Assembly (NCBI GenBank): GCA_009692845.1
Contig: SHYK01000002.1
Span: forward strand, 124,001 to 188,000
Direction of reading: 5' to 3'
Length of the DNA stretch: 64,000 nt
DNA from: Chloroflexota bacterium
GTDB taxonomy: Bacteria; Chloroflexota; UBA6077; SHYK01
Below the pieces are notes generated by a model that was not told the origin of the DNA, ran no database searches, and saw only the letters and a list, made by a program, of their open reading frames with translations. How positions within the stretch are numbered: the stretch's first letter is position 1; every line of letters starts with the position of its first letter. Shown piece by piece: positions 8,177 to 16,067 of this stretch. Position numbers and translations under genes: made by a program.

Positions 8177-8216
8177 AGAAGGGTGAATCACCGGCGAGGC
8201 GGTGATTCACCCTTCT
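8177..8216. terminator. bidirectional terminator hairpin
   Basis: Positions 8177-8192 (agaagggtgaatcacc) pair perfectly with 8201-8216 across an 8-base loop. The hairpin lies three bases after the stop of the epimerase gene and 18 bases beyond the stop of clpB on the other strand, so it can end both transcripts. There is no long T-run. Confidence 0.85.
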
Positions 8217-8234
8217 ACTGACGGACTCAGTTTC

Positions 8235-10871
8235 CTAAGCGGCTGCGTCGGATTCGCCAGCGGGGATCTCGGCCTCGACGGTGGCGTTGCGGTCCTTGAG
8301 CGTGAAGAAGATCTCTCCGCCTACCGCGTCGACCCGCACCACATCACCTTCCTTGAAGTCGCTGGACAGCACGCGCTGAGCCAGGGGATCGAGTAGCAGT
8401 CGCTGGATGGTCCTCCGGAGGGGCCGGGCCCCATAAGTCGGGTCGAAACCCGCTTCGGCCAGCAGGTCCTTGGCGGCGTCACTGACCTCGACCGCGATCT
8501 TGCGGTCGGTCAGGCGACCGGTCACTTGCCGTAGCTGAATGTCGACGATCGAGCGGAGTTGTTCCCGTCCGAGGCTGTGGAAGACCACGATCTCGTCGAC
8601 CCGGTTGAGAAACTCGGGGCGGAAATGGCCCCGGACGGCTTCCATAGTCCGGTCTCGCAGAGACGCGAACCCAGTATCGGATTCGGCAAGCCATTGGCTT
8701 CCTACATTGCTGGTCATGATGACGACCGTATTCTTGAAGTCCACGGTTCGGCCCTGGGAGTCGGTCAATCGCCCGTCGTCCATGACCTGGAGCAGGACGT
8801 TGAGAACGTCCTGATGGGCCTTTTCGATCTCGTCGAACAGCACCACGCTGTACGGCCGTCGGCGCACCGCCTCGGTGAGCTGACCCGCTTCCTCATAGCC
8901 CACGTAGCCCGGAGGGGCGCCCATCAGGCGCGAGACGGTGTGGCGCTCCTGGTACTCGGACATGTCGATGCGGATCATGGCGGCCTCGTCGTCAAAGAGC
9001 AGCTCGGCCAGAGCGCGGGCCAGCTCAGTCTTCCCGACTCCGGTCGGACCCAGGAATAGGAAGCTTCCCAAGGGTCGGTTGGGGTCCTGCAGCCCGGCGC
9101 GAGCGCGACGCAGTGCGTTTGAAACCGCCGCTACCGCTTCTTCCTGGCCGACGATCCGATCGTGAAGGCGGGCCTCCATGGTGAGGAGCTTCTGAATTTC
9201 GCCTTCCATCATTCGGGAAACCGGGATGTGGGTCCAGCGGCTCACCACGTCCGCGATGTCCTCCTCGGTAACCTCTTCATTCATGAGGCTGCCTTCCCCA
9301 TGGGCCCGAGAGAGCGAATCTTCGGTCTCTTTGAGCTCACGCTCGAGCGCAACCTGCTGGCCATATTTGAGCTCGGCGGCGCGGCCATAGTCGGCGGCCC
9401 GCTCGGCCTGTTCGATCTCCAATCGGTTCTGCTCGATCCGTCCCTTGAGGTCCCGCAGGGCGCCGACGGCGCTCTTTTCGCGCTGCCAGTGGCCCTGCAA
9501 TCCTGATGCCTGTTCTTTCAAGTCGCCGAGCTCCCGCTCCAGCTTCTGTAACCGTTCTTGGGACGCCTTGTCGGTCTCCTTGCGGAGGGCTTCCCGCTCG
9601 ATCTCGAGCTGCATCACCCGTCGATTGACTTCGTCCAGCTCCGCCGGGAGGGTATCCATCTCCATGCGGAGCTTGCTCGCCGATTCGTCCACCAGGTCGA
9701 TGGCTTTGTCCGGCAGGAACCGATCGACGATGTAGCGGTGAGAAAGGACTGCCGCGGCGACCAGGGCGGCGTCCCGAATCCTGACCCCATGGTGCACCTC
9801 ATAGCGCTCGCGGAGCCCGCGCAGGATGGAAATAGTGTCTTCCACCGTGGGCTCGTCGACCAAGACGGGTTGGAAGCGACGCTCGAGGGCGGGGTCTTTT
9901 TCCACGTGCTTGCGATACTCGTCGAGGGTCGTTGCCCCGATGCAGCGCAGCTCACCGCGAGCGAGCATGGGTTTCAGCATGTTGGAAGCATCCATGGCCC
10001 CTTCGGCCGCTCCCGCGCCGACCACGGTGTGCAGCTCATCGATGAAGCAGATGATCTGGCCTGCCGCATCTTGAATGTCCTTGAGGACCGCCTTTAGCCT
10101 TTCCTCAAATTCACCCCGAAACTTGGCGCCAGCCACCATCGAGCCGAAATCGAGAGAAATCAGCCGTCGGTCTTTGAGGCCCTCGGGAACGTCGCCCCTC
10201 ATGATTCGCTGGGCGAGCCCCTCCACGATGGCAGTCTTGCCCACCCCGGGCTCGCCGATAAGCACGGGGTTGTTCTTGGTTCTCCTGGAAAGGACCTGGA
10301 CGACCCGCCGGATCTCCTCGTCCCTCCCGATGACCGGATCGAGCTTGCCTTGCCTCGCCGCCTCGGTAAGGTCCCGACCGTATTTCTCGAGAGCCTGGTA
10401 CGTGGCCTCCGGGTTCTGATTGGTCACCCGCTGACTCCCTCGAACCTGGGTGAGCGCCTGGAGCAGGCGATTCTTGTCCAGGTGATGGGCCTTGAAGATG
10501 CGGCCAGAAGGACCGCGATCTCCTTCGTCCGCGATCGCCAGCAGCAAGTGCTCGGTCGATACGTATTCATCCTTCAGTCCTTGCGCCTCGGCTTCGGCTC
10601 GGCTGAGCGCTTCGCGGAGTCGCTGCGAGATGTAGAGCTGCCCGCCGTAGACCTTCGGAAAGCGCTGGATTTCTTGCTCGAGCTCGGCAGCAATGCCCTC
10701 GGGTTGGTCGCCGACCTTGCGAAGGATTTCGGCCGGGATGCTATCGGAGGCCTGGAGCAACACAAGGAGCAGATGTTCGGGTTCGACCTGCTGGTGGCTC
10801 TTGCTCTCGGCATTGCGTTGAGCTTCGGCCAGAGCCTCCTGGGCTCTTTCGGTAAATCGTTGAATATTCAT
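8235..10871 (-). CDS. clpB: ATP-dependent disaggregase ClpB
   Basis: An 878-residue ClpB/Hsp104, close to the usual length. ClpB pulls polypeptides out of aggregates together with DnaK/DnaJ. The order is: Clp N-domain repeats ([13 protein letters not shown] and [12 protein letters not shown]), first AAA+ with Walker [14 protein letters not shown] and Walker B CFIDELHT, the long coiled-coil middle domain (about 410-520), and second AAA+ with [14 protein letters not shown] and [11 protein letters not shown] plus sensor-2 GARPLRR. The start chosen is ATG 10871 (MNIQRFTE), with GAGGAG eight bases upstream; a start at 10886 is possible but less likely. It follows hspR by 90 bases and probably belongs to the dnaJ-hspR operon. 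Confidence 0.97.
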   Translation of the reverse strand: MNIQRFTERAQEALAEAQRNAESKSHQQVEPEHLLLVLLQASDSIPAEILRKVGDQPEGIAAELEQEIQRFPKVYGGQLYISQRLREALSRAEAEAQGLKDEYVSTEHLLLAIADEGDRGPSGRIFKAHHLDKNRLLQALTQVRGSQRVTNQNPEATYQALEKYGRDLTEAARQGKLDPVIGRDEEIRRVVQVLSRRTKNNPVLIGEPGVGKTAIVEGLAQRIMRGDVPEGLKDRRLISLDFGSMVAGAKFRGEFEERLKAVLKDIQDAAGQIICFIDELHTVVGAGAAEGAMDASNMLKPMLARGELRCIGATTLDEYRKHVEKDPALERRFQPVLVDEPTVEDTISILRGLRERYEVHHGVRIRDAALVAAAVLSHRYIVDRFLPDKAIDLVDESASKLRMEMDTLPAELDEVNRRVMQLEIEREALRKETDKASQERLQKLERELGDLKEQASGLQGHWQREKSAVGALRDLKGRIEQNRLEIEQAERAADYGRAAELKYGQQVALERELKETEDSLSRAHGEGSLMNEEVTEEDIADVVSRWTHIPVSRMMEGEIQKLLTMEARLHDRIVGQEEAVAAVSNALRRARAGLQDPNRPLGSFLFLGPTGVGKTELARALAELLFDDEAAMIRIDMSEYQERHTVSRLMGAPPGYVGYEEAGQLTEAVRRRPYSVVLFDEIEKAHQDVLNVLLQVMDDGRLTDSQGRTVDFKNTVVIMTSNVGSQWLAESDTGFASLRDRTMEAVRGHFRPEFLNRVDEIVVFHSLGREQLRSIVDIQLRQVTGRLTDRKIAVEVSDAAKDLLAEAGFDPTYGARPLRRTIQRLLLDPLAQRVLSSDFKEGDVVRVDAVGGEIFFTLKDRNATVEAEIPAGESDAAA

Positions 10872-10961
10872 CGGGTAGCTCCTCACTGATGGGTCCTAGC
10901 GGACGGCAAAGTAGGGATTTTGTTCAGGCAAGGTTCAGCATGATCTCAGGGCCCTACCTGG

Positions 10962-11255
10962 CTAGGCTTTGAGAGTGCCCGCGACCTGGCTCTCCAGCTC
11001 GCGGATTCGGTCAGTGAGACGGAGAATCACCTCCACCCCGGCCAGGTTCACCCCGAGATCCTCGATCAGCCGACGAATGAGTCGCGCCTGTTGGATGTCA
11101 GCGGGGGAGTACAGGCGAATTCTCCCCTTGGTTCGGGATGGAGTGACCAGACCTTGCCGCTCGTAGGAGCGCAGCGTCTGGGCGTGGAGGCCGAGCATGC
11201 GGGCCGCGACGCTGATCACGAAATAGCCGGTGGCTTCTGCGTAGCTCACGTTCAT
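10962..11255 (-). CDS. hspR: MerR-family heat-shock repressor HspR
   Basis: A 97-residue MerR-type regulator. It has the HspR pattern: a winged helix-turn-helix FVISVAARMLGLHAQTLRSY followed by ERQGLVTPSRTKGRIRLYS, then a short helical dimerisation tail LESQVAGTLKA. HspR, with DnaK as co-repressor in actinobacteria, binds HAIR operators (CTTGAGT-N7-ACTCAAG) and represses dnaK, dnaJ, clpB and hspR itself. Its ATG overlaps the dnaJ stop by four bases (ATGA), and clpB follows. A HAIR-like site sits at the promoter of this group. No dnaK or grpE is present in the window. Confidence 0.93.
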   Translation of the reverse strand: MNVSYAEATGYFVISVAARMLGLHAQTLRSYERQGLVTPSRTKGRIRLYSPADIQQARLIRRLIEDLGVNLAGVEVILRLTDRIRELESQVAGTLKA

Positions 11256-12172
11256 GTGCCCACCTTGGTGGGGCTGCGCAGATCACGCAGGCGCTCGAAG
11301 ATCTGTCGCTCCTCGTCATTCAAATGGGTTGGGACCACGATCGACACCTCGGCGAAGAGGTCCCCGTGCCCGTCGTCACCCAGGTGAGGCATCCCCTGGC
11401 CGCGGAGGCGGAAGCGGCGTCCATTCTGGGTTTCCTCCGGAATTCGCAAGGCGAGCTTCGTCCCCTTGAGCGTGGGAACCTGGACTTCACCGCTCAGGAC
11501 CGCGATGTGAAGCGGCACCGGCACTTTGACGGTGAGATCGTCCCCATTGCGCTCGAAAGCCGAGTGCGCCTGCACGGTCACGACCAGATAGAGGTCGTCG
11601 TGAGCGCCTCGCCCTGAGCTGTCTGGCGTCACGTGAATGCGCGATCCGTCTCGAACCCCGGGGGGGATCTTGACTTCGATGCGACGAGCGGGCCCGTCGC
11701 CGGAGGCGAGATTCAGCAGCCGGGTCGTGCCGGCGAATGCCTCTTCGAGGGAAACCGTGATGGGCTGCTCGATGGTCTGGCTGAATGGAGCCTCGGCGGT
11801 AAAGCGGTCGCGCCCGGTTCGGTTGAAAATATTGCCGAAGATCGAGCCGAGATCGGCTCCACCACCGAACAGATCGTCCAGGTCGGGGATGCGCCCGCCC
11901 GTCCCACGAGGCTGGCCGGGCATGGGACCGTTGCCTACCTCGCTCGCGTGGCGCCAATTCGGCCAAAATCGATCGTACTTCGCCCGACTATCCGTGTCGG
12001 ACAGCACTTCGTAGGCCTCCGCGATCTCTTTGAAGCGGCTTTCGGCCGCCTTGTCGGTTGGATTGAGATCAGGATGGTATTTGCGGGCCAGCTTTCGAAA
12101 GGCCTGCCGAATGTCCTTGTCTGCGGCGTCCCGCTTGATGCCTAGAATCCCGTAATAGTCTTGAGTGGCGAT
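11252..12172 (-). CDS. dnaJ: DnaJ-family co-chaperone (CbpA-like, no zinc domain)
   Basis: The protein has about 306 residues. It contains a J domain beginning QDYYGILGIKRDA with the HPD tripeptide in ARKYHPDLNP, a Gly/Phe-rich linker (DLFGGGADLGSIFGNIF), and two C-terminal substrate-binding sandwiches (EVKIPPGVRDGSRI, FRLRGQGMP). The Cys-rich zinc domain is missing, as in CbpA and type II J proteins. No ATG, GTG or TTG exists between the in-frame TAA at 12202 and the J domain. The best start is ATC at 12172, seven bases after a strong GGGAGG. A sigma70 promoter lies about 30 bases upstream, leaving no room for an earlier start. Without this start the J domain would be lost. Confidence 0.92.
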   Translation of the reverse strand: MATQDYYGILGIKRDAADKDIRQAFRKLARKYHPDLNPTDKAAESRFKEIAEAYEVLSDTDSRAKYDRFWPNWRHASEVGNGPMPGQPRGTGGRIPDLDDLFGGGADLGSIFGNIFNRTGRDRFTAEAPFSQTIEQPITVSLEEAFAGTTRLLNLASGDGPARRIEVKIPPGVRDGSRIHVTPDSSGRGAHDDLYLVVTVQAHSAFERNGDDLTVKVPVPLHIAVLSGEVQVPTLKGTKLALRIPEETQNGRRFRLRGQGMPHLGDDGHGDLFAEVSIVVPTHLNDEERQIFERLRDLRSPTKVGT

Positions 12173-12211
12173 GGGGCCGCCTCCCGCCGAGCTGCCAATT
12201 TACTCAAGGCC

Positions 12212-12241
12212 ATACTACTTCTTGATAGTGCTCCTGTCAAG
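12212..12241 (-). promoter_or_regulatory. sigma70 promoter overlapped by a HAIR-like HspR operator
   Basis: On the minus strand, TTGACA (12240-12235) and TAGTAT (12217-12212) are 17 bases apart, a near-consensus housekeeping promoter for dnaJ-hspR(-clpB). Between and over them lies CTTGACA-N7-TATCAAG (12241-12221), which keeps the seven-base spacer of the HAIR consensus CTTGAGT-N7-ACTCAAG with five of seven bases conserved in each arm. HspR bound here would block RNA polymerase. Confidence 0.75.
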
Positions 12242-12274
12242 TTATATGAGAGAGGCCCGCCCGTCCTCCGTCAT

Positions 12275-12742
12275 CTAACGCCGCCGACGTGCCGCGGAAG
12301 CTCGTCGAGGCCGAGGCTGGACGACTGGGCGCAACCGCTGGTGTCGCTGCAGCTCGATGTAGCTGGCCAGGTCCACCTGGTACCGTTTGACTCGATACCA
12401 GGCTAGATGGCCAGCGAGTCCAAGAATGCCTAATACATCTATCGCTAGCCAGAGCCGCTTCGAAAAAAATGGGGCATTAGCGTAGCGCACGATGACCGCT
12501 ACCACGCCAAAGGCGGACAGCCAGCCCAGCCATCCACCGTATGTGGCGATAATGCGTTGGTGAAGGGCGTTTTCCCTGGATAAGAGTCGGGGCCGCTGGG
12601 CTAGCAGGAGGCCAATGATTCCCAGGACGGCCAGAACGGCCCCGAGATAGATATACGCTGGGCTTTCGACCCGGGTGGGATCTTCGAGGATGTGCCCGAG
12701 ACTAATAAGCGCCAGCAGATCGGTGAGAAATTCCACGTTCAT
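12275..12742 (-). CDS. three-span membrane protein of unknown function
   Basis: About 155 residues with hydrophobic segments at roughly 25-50 (YLGAVLAVLGIIGLLLA), 70-90 (GWLGWLSAFGVVAVIV) and 100-115 (LAIDVLGILGLAGHLA), then a basic tail rich in Arg (RPRRASAARRRR). The first M choice is ATG 12742 (MNVEFLTDLL); TTG 12754 is an alternative, and neither has a clear ribosome binding site. I do not recognise the family. It converges on the dnaJ promoter region, ending about 30 bases from it, and points away from yqeY. Confidence 0.6.
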   Translation of the reverse strand: MNVEFLTDLLALISLGHILEDPTRVESPAYIYLGAVLAVLGIIGLLLAQRPRLLSRENALHQRIIATYGGWLGWLSAFGVVAVIVRYANAPFFSKRLWLAIDVLGILGLAGHLAWYRVKRYQVDLASYIELQRHQRLRPVVQPRPRRASAARRRR

Positions 12743-12840
12743 CTCCAAACTCAACGGTGGGTCTTAAGATATTCTGAGGCGTGGTCCTCTGGCCAGCCAG
12801 GCGGGGCCTGGAGGCAGGGTGAAAATCCATCTGGCGTAGA

Positions 12841-12853
12841 TATAATCGGGAGG
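12841..12853 (+). promoter_or_regulatory. -10 box and ribosome binding site of yqeY
   Basis: TATAAT at 12841-12846 with a weak GTGAAA 16 bases upstream is a likely promoter. GGGAGG at 12848-12853 stands nine bases before the TTG start at 12862. The -10 box and ribosome binding site are so close that the message would have a very short leader, or the true promoter lies further upstream. Confidence 0.4.
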
Positions 12854-12861
12854 TTACTCTT

Positions 12862-13305
12862 TTGTCCTTAGAGGATGCTCTGGCCGACGCCTTGCAGTTG
12901 GCCATGCGAAGCGGCGAAACGGTCCGCCGCGACACGATCCGCCAATTGCGTGCGGCGTTACATAATGAGGCAATCGCTCGCGGCCGAGCACTGGACGATG
13001 TCGAGTCGACGGCCGTGGTACGCCGCCTAGTAAATCAGCACAAAGACTCAATTGTGGAGTTCGAGCGCGGCAACCGCCCCGACCTCGTCATTCGCGAGGT
13101 AGCCGAGCTTGAAGTGCTGGCTGACTATCTGCCTCCAGTGCTCAGCCGGGAGGAGATCGTCATTGCCGCTCAGACCGCGGTCGAGGCAACGGGCGCCAAA
13201 TCCAAGCAGGATATCGGGAAGGTGATGCGGGAACTGTCCGGAGAGTTTAAGGGCCGAGCGGACATGCGGCTGGTGAACGAAGTGGTGCTGGAGCTATTGA
13301 GCTGA
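12862..13305 (+). CDS. GatB/YqeY domain protein
   Basis: A 147-residue protein matching the YqeY family, related to the C-terminal helical domain of the amidotransferase subunit GatB that grips tRNA. Visible segments are DALQLAMRSGETVRRDTIRQ, KDSIVEFERGNRPDLV, ELEVLADYLPPVLSREEI and KSKQDIGKVMRELSGEFKGR. The free-standing protein has no firmly known role but is often beside translation genes. It starts with TTG. Its TGA overlaps the ATG of ybeY (TGATG), so translation of the two is probably coupled. Confidence 0.9.
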   Translation: MSLEDALADALQLAMRSGETVRRDTIRQLRAALHNEAIARGRALDDVESTAVVRRLVNQHKDSIVEFERGNRPDLVIREVAELEVLADYLPPVLSREEIVIAAQTAVEATGAKSKQDIGKVMRELSGEFKGRADMRLVNEVVLELLS

Positions 13306-14099
13306 TGGCCGAAGCTCCCCAAGAGAGCCCCGCCAACCGTCCGCCCCGCCGGCGGCGCTCCCCCCGGCGCCCGCTGGCACCGGTGCCAGCGGCTGGGGAG
13401 GAGGTCTCCGACGTCGTCCCTCAACCCCCGGTCATGGCCGAGGCGCCCGCAGCCCGGCGACGAGCGCCCCTCCCTCGCCGAGTGACGGAAGAAGCTGCTC
13501 CGCCGTCGGTAGCTCCGAACAACGGGATGCACGAGGAAGCCCCCCCTACGGTTGCGCCAAGCGCTGTCCCCGTCGAAGAACCGAAGCCGGCCCCGGACGG
13601 GTCAATTAGGGTCGGCATCACGGTTCCGCGGGGTTGGGCGCGCCGGGTGAGTGCGAAGCTGATTCAGGCGGTGGTCGATCGAGCACTGGAGCTCGAAGCC
13701 TGGCCCGGGCCTGCCACCCTGGATGTGGTCATGGTCCGCGACGAAGAGATGCGGGAGATCAACGCCACCCGACGGGGCATCGACGAGGGGACCGATGTGC
13801 TCAGCTTCCCGCTGGTGCAGGTGAAGCCGGGGGGAGGGGTAACCGAAGAGTTCTTTGTGCTGCCCCCGGATAGCGCTCCCCACCTGGGGGATGTGGTGAT
13901 CTCCATCGACCGCGTAGACGCCCAAGCCAAGGAGGCTGGCCACTCGCCCCAGCGCGAGCTCGCTTACCTCACCGTTCACGGCGTGCTGCATATCCTCGGT
14001 TACGATCATGAAAACGATCAAGATCGTCGGCAGATGCGCAAGCGGGAGGAAGAAGTGCTGAGTGCACTCGGCTTGACTCGACCGGAGGCTGAGGCGTAA
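13305..14099 (+). CDS. ybeY: rRNA maturation endoribonuclease YbeY with long N-terminal extension
   Basis: YbeY is a single-strand RNase needed for 16S rRNA 3' processing and ribosome quality control. The catalytic core fills residues 110-260: VMVRDEEMREINATRRGIDE, GTDVLSFP, LGDVVISIDRV and the zinc-binding HGVLHILGYDHEND, the HGxLHLxGYDH signature. Ahead of it are about 100 residues rich in Pro, Ala, Arg and Glu (PPRRRRSPRRPLAPVPA) with no counterpart in ordinary YbeY of about 150 residues. The ATG overlaps the yqeY stop and the reading frame has no nearby better start, so the extension appears real, although a start closer to residue 100 cannot be excluded. Confidence 0.92.
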   Translation: MAEAPQESPANRPPRRRRSPRRPLAPVPAAGEEVSDVVPQPPVMAEAPAARRRAPLPRRVTEEAAPPSVAPNNGMHEEAPPTVAPSAVPVEEPKPAPDGSIRVGITVPRGWARRVSAKLIQAVVDRALELEAWPGPATLDVVMVRDEEMREINATRRGIDEGTDVLSFPLVQVKPGGGVTEEFFVLPPDSAPHLGDVVISIDRVDAQAKEAGHSPQRELAYLTVHGVLHILGYDHENDQDRRQMRKREEEVLSALGLTRPEAEA

Positions 14100-14122
14100 C
14101 GGCCTCGTCGGTTGCCCCCGTA

Positions 14123-14497
14123 ATGAATGTCGGCCGGTTAGCTCGCAGTTTTCAGGCCGCCTTGGCCGGCGTTCGCTTCATTTCCGAGACCCAGCTCAAC
14201 TGGCGTATCCATCTGGCAATTTCGCTCTTGGTGATCGGTGCTGGAACCTTTTTCCGAGTTTCTCCCGGTGAGTGGGCCCTTTTGATCCTCACCATGGGTG
14301 GGGTGCTGGCACTCGAGGCCATGAATACCGCCGTCGAGTGCGTTGTCGATGCGCTCGATATCCCTCGGTCTCCCACCACCAAGCATGCGAAGGACGCCGC
14401 GGCGGCCAGCGTGCTGATTGGCGCTGTCGCCGCCATCGGTGTCGCCGTTGCTGTCTTTCTGCCCCGGCTCGTCCCGACGCTGTTGCAGGGCATCTGA
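14123..14497 (+). CDS. dgkA: diacylglycerol/undecaprenol kinase (DgkA family)
   Basis: A 124-residue integral membrane kinase with three spans. The family signature VLALEAMNTAVECVVD (E-x-x-N-x-x-x-E) is present, as is the second conserved stretch TTKHAKDAAAASVLI. The Gram-positive type phosphorylates undecaprenol, while the E. coli enzyme uses diacylglycerol; the sequence alone cannot tell which applies here. The order ybeY-dgkA is common in many phyla. It is 24 bases behind ybeY on the same strand, and its stop faces fabH on the other strand 18 bases away. Confidence 0.93.
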   Translation: MNVGRLARSFQAALAGVRFISETQLNWRIHLAISLLVIGAGTFFRVSPGEWALLILTMGGVLALEAMNTAVECVVDALDIPRSPTTKHAKDAAAASVLIGAVAAIGVAVAVFLPRLVPTLLQGI

Positions 14498-14514
14498 GCC
14501 CCGATCTGAGCCCG

Positions 14515-15513
14515 CTAGAGGCCCTGCCAGCGCCAGATGGCTGACGCCCAGGTAAGACCCGCTCCAAAACCCATGAACCCCAACAGAGCGCCCGGTTTGA
14601 TCCGCCCTTCGACGCAGGCATCGTAGAGCGCGAGGGGAATCGAGGCGGCGCTGGTGTTTCCGTAACGCTCGACGTTGATGTAGAAGCGATCTTCGGGAAC
14701 CCCGAGGTTATGGGCGGCGGTCTGCAAGATTCGGGCGTTGGCCTGGTGGGCCACGATGAGGTCCAGATCTTGAATGGTGACGCCGGCCCGCTCGGTGGCT
14801 TGTACCAAAGCGGTAACCGGCACGGTGGTCGAGAATCGATACACCTCGCGACCGTTCATCGTAATCCAGTTCTGGCCCAGGGCGAGGCGTTCTGCGGTCA
14901 TCGGGCTGCGGGAGCCTCCCGCCACGACCTCCAGGTCTGCCGCCCGGGAACCGTCCGCCCCGAGCACGAAGGAGAGCAGGCCGCCCGCTTCCGGGTCGGA
15001 CTGGATCAGCGCGGCGCCCGCCCCATCGCCGAACAGCACGCAGGTCGTCCGATCGGAGAAGTCGAGCGAACGTGAAAGGGTGTCGGCTCCGATCAGGAGG
15101 ATGCATCGCTGAGATCCGGTCTCGATAAACTGGCAGGCGGTGACGAGGCCGTAGACGAAGCCGGAGCAAGCGGCGGAGAGGTCCCAGGCGCCGGCCCGAC
15201 TGAGGCCGAGTGCGCTCTGAACCAGGCACGAGGTCGAAGGGAAGAGCGGGAAGTCTGGCGTTGACGTCGCGACGATCACGAGGTCCACGTCCTCAGGCTT
15301 GACCCCGGCCTGTTCAAGTGCTTCTGAGCCGGCCGCCGCCGCCATGGTCGCGGTGGATTCGCCTTCCCCCGCAAAACGCCTTTCGGCGATGCCGGTTCGG
15401 CTGCGAATCCATTCGTCCGACGTGTCTACCATCGTCGAGAGCTCGTCGTTGGTGACGATGCGGGCGGGAACGTATCGCCCCAGCCCGGTGATGCGCGGAG
15501 AAGGGCCGTTCAT
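14515..15513 (-). CDS. fabH: 3-oxoacyl-ACP synthase III (FabH)
   Basis: A 332-residue KAS III, which starts fatty acid synthesis by condensing acyl-CoA with malonyl-ACP. The Cys-His-Asn triad is visible: WDLSAACSGF (Cys), IVAHQANARI (His) and YGNTSAASIP (Asn). The start ATG overlaps the accB stop by four bases. It is the last gene of a fabF-accB-fabH operon, so priming, malonyl supply and elongation are encoded together. No biotin carboxylase gene (accC) is next to accB in this window. Confidence 0.95.
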   Translation of the reverse strand: MNGPSPRITGLGRYVPARIVTNDELSTMVDTSDEWIRSRTGIAERRFAGEGESTATMAAAAGSEALEQAGVKPEDVDLVIVATSTPDFPLFPSTSCLVQSALGLSRAGAWDLSAACSGFVYGLVTACQFIETGSQRCILLIGADTLSRSLDFSDRTTCVLFGDGAGAALIQSDPEAGGLLSFVLGADGSRAADLEVVAGGSRSPMTAERLALGQNWITMNGREVYRFSTTVPVTALVQATERAGVTIQDLDLIVAHQANARILQTAAHNLGVPEDRFYINVERYGNTSAASIPLALYDACVEGRIKPGALLGFMGFGAGLTWASAIWRWQGL

Positions 15514-16067
15514 GACCCCAGCGCCGTCCGCATGATGGGTCGGTCCTCGGTGTCTATGGAGATCAGGGCCGAATTGGCGGTCACTAAGTCGCCCCGACGG
15601 AGGTGAATCTGAACGACCCGTCCGGCCGCGTCCGAGCTGATATCGTTGAAGATCTTCATGGTTTCGATGAGTCCGATAACCGTGCCGATCTCCACGTGGC
15701 TACCAACGTGCACGTAGGGCGCCGCGCCCGGGGAAGGCGCGTCATACCAGATGCCAGTCAACGGTGCGCCGATCTCGTGAAGCGAGCTGGCATCGATCAC
15801 TGGTGGCGCCTGGGCCAGAAGGGGCGGGTCGACAATCGGGACTTCTGCGGCGCGACGGGCTTTCCGCACCATTATGCGCAAGGGCCCGTTCTCCAACCTG
15901 AGCTGCCAGACGTCGCTCTTTTCTATCAGATCGACCAATCGGCGCACCGTCTGCAGCCAATTTGCCGGTTCGGGGTCTGAGGGCGGACGCTCCGCTGGTG
16001 GCCGAAGGGGTTGGGTTGCGGGCCCCGGAAAAGCGCTTTCAGCGCTGGGCGGGGGAACGGCGCTCAC
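15510..16067 (-). CDS. accB: biotin carboxyl carrier protein of acetyl-CoA carboxylase
   Basis: A 185-residue BCCP. The N-terminal part is Pro-rich and flexible. The segment VRRLVDLIEKSDVWQLRLEN resembles the AccB N-terminal helix and strand. The C-terminal biotinyl domain has GAPLTGIWYDAPSPGAAPYV, a hinge GSHVEIGTVIGLIETMKIFN with the biotin Lys in ETMK (usual EAMK), and a closing DAAGRVVQIHLRRGDLV. It overlaps fabF upstream and fabH downstream by four bases each (ATGA), meaning close translational coupling. The Thr in ETMK and the Phe after it (KIFN) are small departures that some phyla share. Confidence 0.92.
   Translation of the reverse strand: MSAVPPPSAESAFPGPATQPLRPPAERPPSDPEPANWLQTVRRLVDLIEKSDVWQLRLENGPLRIMVRKARRAAEVPIVDPPLLAQAPPVIDASSLHEIGAPLTGIWYDAPSPGAAPYVHVGSHVEIGTVIGLIETMKIFNDISSDAAGRVVQIHLRRGDLVTANSALISIDTEDRPIMRTALGS

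Noticed and set aside
8559-10889. Several plus-strand frames opposite clpB
   Set aside because: They are antisense of a conserved gene and show no family signals of their own.
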